This document shows, piece after piece, positions 1 to 3,507 of a DNA stretch of 26,062 nt; positions within the stretch are counted from its first letter, which is position 1, and each line of letters begins with the position of its first letter. The notes below the pieces were generated by a model. The model saw only the letters and a program-made list of their open reading frames with translations. It did no database searches and had not been told where the DNA came from. The stretch spans positions 1 through 26,062 of IMG/VR virus record IMGVR_UViG_3300007540_000010; one strand, written 5' to 3'. Both the position numbers and the translations under genes were made by a program. This DNA is from a virus.

Positions 1-123
1 GCGTTTGAGGATGCTCCACAAGTTCTTTTTACCTATATACTTCATTTGATTTGAAGTGTTAGTAATACAATAAACAAACCCTTGATATTCTTCAGGGGCA
101 GTTGTAAAAGGTTTGTCTTGGTA
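1..123. repeat. Terminal direct repeat, left copy
   Basis: Bases 1-123 are identical to bases 25940-26062. A SegE-like reading frame runs uninterrupted across the join, so the simplest explanation is a circular (or circularly permuted) genome whose contig ends overlap. The repeat is short and lies wholly inside a coding region, so it is more likely an assembly overlap than a physical terminal repeat of the virion DNA. Confidence 0.95.
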
Positions 124-135
124 AATCCAAGTCAT
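1..135 (-). CDS. GIY-YIG nuclease (SegE-like), N-terminal part, continues at 25939
   Basis: This is the first 45 codons of a gene that continues across the circular junction to 25655. The start is the ATG at 135-133, which overlaps the TGA of the gene at 132-500 as ATGA, indicating translational coupling. The N-terminus reads MTWIYQDKPF, then GFVYCITN (about residues 19-26) and KYIGKK (about 32-37), which are the two strands that name the GIY-YIG nuclease fold. Joined to the right-hand part the protein is 139 residues. The family resembles SegE-type homing endonucleases common in T4-like and marine phages. They are usually free-standing mobile genes in intergenic positions, and here the gene sits between the small and large terminase genes. 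Nuclease activity is inferred from family motifs only. Confidence 0.85.
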   Translation of the reverse strand, partial: MTWIYQDKPFTTAPEEYQGFVYCITNTSNQMKYIGKKNLWSILKR

Positions 136-500
136 TTGTTTGCCGTGTTAATTACTTCACGTATGGTCATTAGAGCCCTCCAGGCAATACCTCTGTGTTT
201 CATCTGGGGCTTATTGATATGTAATACATTGTCATAGTAGTCATAGTATTCATTTAGGGTATCAAGAGCATTGCGAACAGCTACAGTTTGATGTATTTCA
301 AACATGTAAGGCTCTTGTTGGAATAATTGTTCAAGTGTTTCAAGTACACCTCTCCACACTACATTGTCCATTTGATGCAGGTATCTGTTCCAAATAGTTT
401 TGTTGTTGATGTTGATATCACCGTCTCTTGCTACTATCTCATTGAGAGTCTTTGTAACATGGCACATGATATCAACACTTAGTTCAACAGTATTACTCAA
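132..500 (-). CDS. Hypothetical protein, 122 aa, in terminase module
   Basis: I do not recognise this protein. It is acidic to neutral, predicted mostly helical, with many aromatic residues and a tyrosine-rich stretch (EYYDYYDN) in the C-terminal half. There are no transmembrane segments or metal-binding clusters. The longest frame starts with TTG at 500, two bases past the stop of the upstream gene, with only a weak GAAG-like ribosome site. The next in-frame ATG is at 467 and also lacks a clear site, so the start is uncertain. The stop overlaps the start of the SegE-like nuclease as ATGA. Position between small terminase and nuclease, in the same transcript, suggests an accessory late gene. 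Confidence 0.7.
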   Translation of the reverse strand: MSNTVELSVDIMCHVTKTLNEIVARDGDININNKTIWNRYLHQMDNVVWRGVLETLEQLFQQEPYMFEIHQTVAVRNALDTLNEYYDYYDNVLHINKPQMKHRGIAWRALMTIREVINTANK

Positions 501-501
501 C

Positions 502-681
502 TTAGTCTTCGCTTGGCTTTAGTACAACAGGCTCATCTAGGGTTACAAAGTCCGCTTCGGAATATGTCCAGTTGTCTTCACCGTCTTCTGGTTCAACATA
601 TATTTCAAAGTCTCCACTTGAGTTCTTTGTGTATTTGACTGCACCGTCTGTCCATACTGCTGTGTTATCAATTCTCTTCAT
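502..681 (-). CDS. Hypothetical small acidic protein, 59 aa
   Basis: A short acidic protein beginning MKRIDNTAVW, with an acidic middle (EPEDGEDNW) and C-terminus (KPSED). I chose the ATG at 681 because GGAG lies about nine bases upstream. The longer frame that begins at 702 has no better ribosome site. It overlaps the end of the small terminase gene by 14 bp in another frame, which is typical of compact phage operons. No family is recognised. The size and acidity could fit a DNA-mimic or small regulatory protein, but nothing in the sequence demonstrates that. Confidence 0.65.
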   Translation of the reverse strand: MKRIDNTAVWTDGAVKYTKNSSGDFEIYVEPEDGEDNWTYSEADFVTLDEPVVLKPSED

Positions 682-1081
682 CGTGTTCTTCTCCAATTTC
701 AACTGTGTTGTCTGATTCTACCCAAGGTAGAGGTGCTGAGCCTTCTCCTTGTGCAGGTTCACTGGTCATGCCCAATAGATTCTTGGCAAGGAATATTTGC
801 ACTGCGGCATTCATATTTGAGCAGGCATTCTTAAACATTGCACGTCTAAGTTTAATCTTCATAACCTCTCTGCCTTTTACAAGTTCAGCCGCAAAATTAC
901 GACTGATAGCGTCTTCTTTTACTCCAAAGAAGTTGGCGATCTCTTTGTTGTTGCAACCAAGAGCAGCAAGTTCTTCTACTTGATCCTGAGGTACAATTGT
1001 GTTGTCTCTACCAACTGGCAATCCAACTATAGTACCTTCAGTGGGTGCTTTTGGCTTTGGTCCTGTTTTTGCTTTTTCCAT
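668..1081 (-). CDS. terS: Terminase small subunit (putative)
   Basis: A 137-residue protein with a proline/lysine-rich start (GPKPKAPTEG), then a helix-turn-helix-like segment (about residues 38-60, including NKEIANFFGVKEDAISRNF). It is followed by a basic helix and an AAVQIFLAKNLLGM segment that matches the usual C-terminal part of phage small terminase DNA-recognition domains. Small terminases bind the packaging site and hand DNA to the large subunit. On the joined circle this gene lies about 2.5 kb upstream of terL, separated by accessory genes. The ATG at 1081 has no Shine-Dalgarno; instead AATAAATA sits exactly five bases before it, so a leaderless late mRNA is predicted. The assignment rests on recognised sequence style rather than on a profile search. 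Confidence 0.75.
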   Translation of the reverse strand: MEKAKTGPKPKAPTEGTIVGLPVGRDNTIVPQDQVEELAALGCNNKEIANFFGVKEDAISRNFAAELVKGREVMKIKLRRAMFKNACSNMNAAVQIFLAKNLLGMTSEPAQGEGSAPLPWVESDNTVEIGEEHDEEN

Positions 1082-1086
1082 ACAAT

Positions 1087-1094
1087 TATTTATT
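1087..1094 (-). promoter_or_regulatory. NATAAATA late-promoter-like motif before terS
   Basis: The minus strand reads AATAAATA, then ATTGT, then the ATG of terS. With T4 late-promoter spacing (octamer at -13 to -6) the start point would be the A of the ATG. The same layout precedes the genes starting at 2893 and 25354. Confidence 0.55.
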
Positions 1095-1262
1095 CTTTTT
1101 TGAGAATTATGGTTGTTTTATGGCAGATTGCCGGCCCGGTTTCATATTCCCTAAGACGGCTGTGCCGTGTTCTCTTGACGAAGTCGTTCTCTCTGCCAAG
1201 AGAATGAGTCTCAGACGAAATATCAAATACCTCACCTGAAAGGTGTGTTTGTTATGAACTAA
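1095..1262. other. Hairpin-rich non-coding region between divergent transcription units
   Basis: No convincing gene is present here. On the plus strand I see ACGGC-TGT-GCCGT (1156-1168), TTCTCTTG (1170-1177) pairing with CAAGAGAA (1197-1204) around an inner ACGA-AG-TCGT, GTCTCAGAC near 1208-1216, and CACCT-GAA-AGGTG (1233-1245). The density of inverted repeats in 170 bases between divergent promoters suggests operators, a structured transcript, or part of a replication origin. A minus-strand frame (1107-1322) covers it but has no ribosome site and looks spurious. Confidence 0.5.
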
Positions 1263-1298
1263 AGTTCTAAGTAGTTCTATAGTTCTAAGTAGTTCTAT
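1256..1298. repeat. Tandem 18-bp direct repeats with palindromic edge
   Basis: AGTTCTAAGTAGTTCTAT is repeated twice without a gap (1263-1280 and 1281-1298), giving four AGTTCTA units starting at 1263, 1273, 1281 and 1291. The first unit also forms the palindrome GAACT-AA-AGTTC with 1256-1260. The array ends 17 bases upstream of the -35 of the plus-strand promoter. It could be an activator or repressor array, or iterons of an origin. Confidence 0.8.
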
Positions 1299-1315
1299 AT
1301 AAACACCACTTTTTC

Positions 1316-1353
1316 TTGACAAAGCATAAATACTAGTGTATACTTAATGTATA
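1316..1353 (+). promoter_or_regulatory. Sigma70-type promoter with overlapping palindromic operator
   Basis: TTGACA at 1316-1321, a 17-bp spacer and TATACT at 1339-1344 form a near-perfect sigma70 promoter for the two plus-strand genes. TATACTTAATGTATA (1339-1353, five-base arms) covers the -10 and start region and recurs exactly at the minus-strand promoter near 25636-25650. A CATAAATA octamer (1325-1332) lies inside the spacer. Confidence 0.85.
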
Positions 1354-1373
1354 AACAAAAACGGAGAAACACA

Positions 1374-1862
1374 ATGGCAACCCCAAACACCCTAGACAAT
1401 TTCAGCCTTTTCTTATGGAGCAATCCTGAAGGCTATCATATAACTGTGACCACCAACTACAACACCCCAACTGAAAAGCGCAGTTTTTTTAGCTTTGGTA
1501 AACAAACTTATAAAAGTTGGAGAGCATTTAACCTACATCAACCTGAACCCTTACGAGAGTTTTTTAGCAAGTTTAAAGGCGACAACAAAGCAATTAAAGA
1601 AATAGGCAATGACTATTGGATCAGCAAACTAGCAGTGAATACTGGATCAAAAGGAAGACGTACTGCCCCAGGTGCAATGATACTAATTGATGACAACGGT
1701 ACATTTAGATTTAAGTTAAGCCTTGCACAACACACGTTTGGTGGTGAGTTTGACGCCAGCACACTCAGTGACAAGCAGCGCAAAGGAGCTAAAGGCATGT
1801 GCCTTGGCAGTTATATTTGGAAAGAAGATACAGAAATTGACGACTATGCGGAGGCATTCTAA
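1374..1862 (+). CDS. Hypothetical protein, 162 aa, first gene of plus-strand early unit
   Basis: I do not recognise this protein. I chose ATG 1374, preceded by GGAG at seven bases. The upstream in-frame ATG at 1347 lies inside the promoter and could not be in the transcript. The product is soluble-looking, basic and rich in aromatics and lysine: a beta-like N-terminal half (FSLFLWSNPEGYHITV), a basic KGRRTAPGAMILIDDNGTF middle, and an acidic tail (EDTEIDDYAEAF). It shares one nucleotide (TAATG) with the next gene, so the two are coupled. The strong sigma70 promoter, the tandem repeats upstream and the opposite orientation to all structural genes suggest an early role such as regulation, host takeover or replication initiation. 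No catalytic motif is visible. Confidence 0.75.
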   Translation: MATPNTLDNFSLFLWSNPEGYHITVTTNYNTPTEKRSFFSFGKQTYKSWRAFNLHQPEPLREFFSKFKGDNKAIKEIGNDYWISKLAVNTGSKGRRTAPGAMILIDDNGTFRFKLSLAQHTFGGEFDASTLSDKQRKGAKGMCLGSYIWKEDTEIDDYAEAF

Positions 1863-2431
1863 TGGAACTATTTGATGACAGCGATATAGACCGGATGATT
1901 GCTGAGTTAAATCCCGACATCAACTTTAAAACCGTGAAGCATTATGACGCTAACTGGGCTGCTCTAAAACAAGAAACAAAGCCTAAGTTTGACACCAGTC
2001 GTTGTGTTAAAACAAAAACACCTACGCTAATGCAGTTTGAAAAACATTACGGATTTGTTTACAGACGTTTTGATGGTACTAGTTGGCACACAGAACTGCG
2101 TCAAATTGATACAGAGAATAGAGTGAGAGGATTAACCGCCAGTCAAAGACTGCTAAAAGATAATATTGACACAATATTTGCTTTAAAGAACTTTGAACAT
2201 AAACTACGGTGGATAACGCCAACTAATAAAACAAGTAAAGAGTATGATCCCCGCTATCAACTGCTACAGTTTGGTTCAAGCTGGATGTGTTGTATTGATG
2301 ATGAAATATATGAAGCTAGTAACACTCGCCGCCCACCTAATAGAACGCACAAAGAAATTACTTTTAGCACTCGCCAGCAGCCAGTGTTTACTCTTGCAAG
2401 TACTAATAAGATGCTGGATAAATTGATATAA
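1862..2431 (+). CDS. Hypothetical protein, 189 aa, second gene of plus-strand early unit
   Basis: Unrecognised protein starting MELFDDSDIDRMIAEL, with an acidic N-terminus and a basic centre and C-terminus. Cysteines are few (one near residue 48, a CC pair near residue 143), so a zinc site is unlikely. A central region (KTKTPTLMQFEKHYGFVYRRFDG, quoted in part) and a threonine/arginine-rich tail (NTRRPPNRTHKEITF) could bind nucleic acid, but this is a guess. The start codon overlaps the stop of the preceding gene as TAATG. The stop is followed at once by back-to-back terminators. It is probably co-expressed early with its neighbour, and the pair is a natural place to look for the missing late activator or a replication initiator. 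Confidence 0.75.
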   Translation: MELFDDSDIDRMIAELNPDINFKTVKHYDANWAALKQETKPKFDTSRCVKTKTPTLMQFEKHYGFVYRRFDGTSWHTELRQIDTENRVRGLTASQRLLKDNIDTIFALKNFEHKLRWITPTNKTSKEYDPRYQLLQFGSSWMCCIDDEIYEASNTRRPPNRTHKEITFSTRQQPVFTLASTNKMLDKLI

Positions 2432-2463
2432 AAAAGCCTTAGACTACAGGAGTAATCTAAGGC
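2430..2463 (-). terminator. Intrinsic terminator, minus strand
   Basis: On the minus strand GCCTTAGA pairs with TCTAAGGC (2436-2443 with 2456-2463, eight perfect pairs, 12-base loop) and is followed by a T run. It ends leftward transcription from the fibre module and from the candidate small RNA. Confidence 0.8.
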
Positions 2464-2490
2464 AAAAGTTGTCAGAACTTTTTTTATTAT
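2464..2490 (+). terminator. Intrinsic terminator for the plus-strand genes
   Basis: AAAAGTT (2464-2470) pairs with AACTTTT (2476-2482) around GTCAG, followed by further Ts and TTAT. Together with the adjacent minus-strand terminator it forms a back-to-back pair between convergent units. Confidence 0.65.
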
Positions 2491-2494
2491 AGGA

Positions 2495-2582
2495 GTGTAG
2501 CGAGCAAAACGGAGTTATTTCAATGGCATTAGAAATTTAGATGTTTGTGTTAGATTTATGACAGCCTAACTACTCGCTACAC
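2495..2582. repeat. 10-bp perfect inverted repeat with 68-bp spacer
   Basis: GTGTAGCGAG at 2495-2504 and CTCGCTACAC at 2573-2582 are exact reverse complements. The pair lies in the only large gap at the end of the late genes. It may be the closing stem of an RNA or a protein-binding or recombination site. Confidence 0.75.
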
Positions 2583-2584
2583 AT

Positions 2585-2893
2585 TTATTTATCCATTTGT
2601 GCTGTTTTTGGTTTGTTTTTGGCACCTGGAGGACGTCCTGGACCGCCGTGTCGTTGCTGTTTAGGAATCTTTAATCCTGCTTCTAATATGTGGTAATGTC
2701 TTAGTTCTACATTTGTTAAATTAAATTCACCAGTGCTAGGTGATTGATACCACTTGCAGGTTTGGCACTGTTTGCTCCAGTGCGGGTATGGTTTAATCAA
2801 TCGCTTGGTGTATACTATGCGAGTATGGTCTAACTCACAGTTGCAGTCTTCACAGTTTGGATAAGTTCTAGGTGGTAATTCTAAGTCTTTCAT
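2585..2893 (-). CDS. Zinc-ribbon/AT-hook-like protein, 102 aa
   Basis: The protein opens with a cysteine cluster, NCEDCNCELD (about residues 14-23), and a second pair, QCQTC, near residue 48, which together look like a zinc ribbon. The C-terminal third is basic and contains GGPGRPPGAKNKPK, resembling an AT-hook core (PGRPPG). DNA binding is therefore plausible, possibly as a late regulator or packaging accessory. I chose ATG 2893: GTTAAATA lies exactly five bases upstream and there is no ribosome site, as for terS and the gene at 25354. A TTG at 2908 would extend it by five residues. It is the last gene of the leftward late region; its stop codon overlaps a GATAAATA motif facing the candidate small RNA. 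Confidence 0.7.
   Translation of the reverse strand: MKDLELPPRTYPNCEDCNCELDHTRIVYTKRLIKPYPHWSKQCQTCKWYQSPSTGEFNLTNVELRHYHILEAGLKIPKQQRHGGPGRPPGAKNKPKTAQMDK
2586..2593 (-). promoter_or_regulatory. NATAAATA motif facing the candidate small RNA
   Basis: GATAAATA on the minus strand overlaps the stop codon of the zinc-ribbon gene. With T4 late-promoter spacing the start would be at 2580, at the foot of the 10-bp inverted repeat. Confidence 0.4.
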
Positions 2894-2898
2894 GCAAC

Positions 2899-2906
2899 TA
2901 TTTAAC
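2899..2906 (-). promoter_or_regulatory. Late-promoter-like motif (one mismatch) before zinc-ribbon gene
   Basis: The minus strand reads GTTAAATA, then GTTGC, then the ATG at 2893. The spacing equals that before terS and before the gene at 25354; the second base of the octamer differs from NATAAATA. Confidence 0.45.
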
Positions 2907-2926
2907 AAATAGTATAAAATTTAAGA

Positions 2927-3169
2927 TTAAATTGGCATACTGGCAACAATAGTAGCAACTGCCCCAACTAAAGCAACAATAATAGCAACAACTCCAGTAA
3001 TTATAACTTTAGTCATTGACAGTTTGGCTGCGTGTATGCTGTCATTCAACAAATCAACTTTTGTTTCTACTTTTGAAAGTCTGTCATCCAATTGCGAATA
3101 CCTCACTGCACACAAGTCAACGTGTGCTTCAAGACTGGTGCGTTCGTGTGTTGTGGTTTCATTTAACAT
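2927..3169 (-). CDS. Holin-like small membrane protein (XhlA-like), 80 aa
   Basis: Residues 1-50 are polar and look like a coiled coil (LDDRLSKVETKVDLLNDSIH). Residues about 54-78 form one hydrophobic segment (VIITGVVAIIVALVGAVATI) ending near the C-terminus. This architecture, an N-terminal coil followed by one C-terminal membrane helix in about 80 residues, is that of XhlA-type haemolysin/holin accessory proteins, so a role in lysis or membrane association is likely. The start overlaps the stop of the preceding fibre gene (TGATG). No endolysin is recognisable next to it or elsewhere, so the lysis assignment is not supported by context and could be wrong; a tail-anchored structural protein is the alternative. 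Confidence 0.6.
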   Translation of the reverse strand: MLNETTTHERTSLEAHVDLCAVRYSQLDDRLSKVETKVDLLNDSIHAAKLSMTKVIITGVVAIIVALVGAVATIVASMPI

Positions 3170-3507
3170 CAGGCGCTTCTATTAACGCACTTCACACGGA
3201 AATTTCTTCTGTCAGTAACACCATTGCCAGTAACAACCTTAGCTGTAACAATATAAGTTTTGTTGGCTTGTCCGCTGCTAAGTTGTACATAAGTGTCACT
3301 GTCTGAGTCAGTTATACCACTGTCAACTATAACAATTGGAGCAGGATCATTTATTCTTGCTGCTACTGTGTAATCAACAGTTGCAATAGTGTCTCCTGTG
3401 TCTAGCCACGTGCTCCAGTCAAAGGTGTAGATCATCACTGCTTCAACATCTTTGTCTATTTCTAATCCTTGATTGGTTTGATAAAAACCAGTTCTATTGT
3501 TGCTCAT
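3169..3507 (-). CDS. Small tail-fibre-associated beta domain protein, 112 aa
   Basis: The C-terminal half contains TYIVTAKVVTGNGVTDRRNF and ends in VKCVNR. This follows the pattern of a short Ig/Fn3-like beta domain found in many phage fibre-associated proteins, in which a final strand with TxxGxTDxRxFxxxV is conserved. The N-terminal DWSTWLDTGDTI is the usual opening strand of that domain. It is translated after the long repeat fibre (ribosome site AGGAG of its own) and is coupled to the holin-like gene. A structural role in the tail tip or fibre is likely; a precise one cannot be given. Confidence 0.65.
   Translation of the reverse strand: MSNNRTGFYQTNQGLEIDKDVEAVMIYTFDWSTWLDTGDTIATVDYTVAARINDPAPIVIVDSGITDSDSDTYVQLSSGQANKTYIVTAKVVTGNGVTDRRNFRVKCVNRSA

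Larger units (their letters stand above)
2430..2580 (-). ncRNA. Candidate small non-coding RNA, about 150 nt
   Basis: A minus-strand GATAAATA (2593-2586) would place a start at 2580. The transcript would begin in GTGTAGCGAG (2582-2573), whose perfect 10-bp complement lies at 2504-2495, closing a 68-base internal region, and it would stop at the intrinsic terminator at 2463-2430. No convincing ORF is inside. The first two bases of the stem lie just upstream of the predicted start. A tRNA was considered because the stem is acceptor-like, but no T-arm is visible. Existence as an RNA is inference. Confidence 0.35.

Noticed and set aside
1-123. Physical direct terminal repeat of the virion genome
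   Set aside because: It is short, wholly inside a coding region and of a size expected from assembly overlap; circular permutation or circular assembly explains it.
1107-1322. Minus-strand 71-codon frame in the divergent gap
   Set aside because: It reads through the tandem repeats and the plus-strand promoter, lacks a ribosome site, and its repeated ELLRT segment is just the DNA repeat translated.
2524-2541. Five-codon mini-ORF (MALEI) on the plus strand with GGAG upstream
   Set aside because: It lies after a terminator and is too short to support; likely chance.
2495-2582. tRNA-like element
   Set aside because: The acceptor-like 10-bp stem is present but no T-arm, D-arm or CCA end can be folded on either strand.
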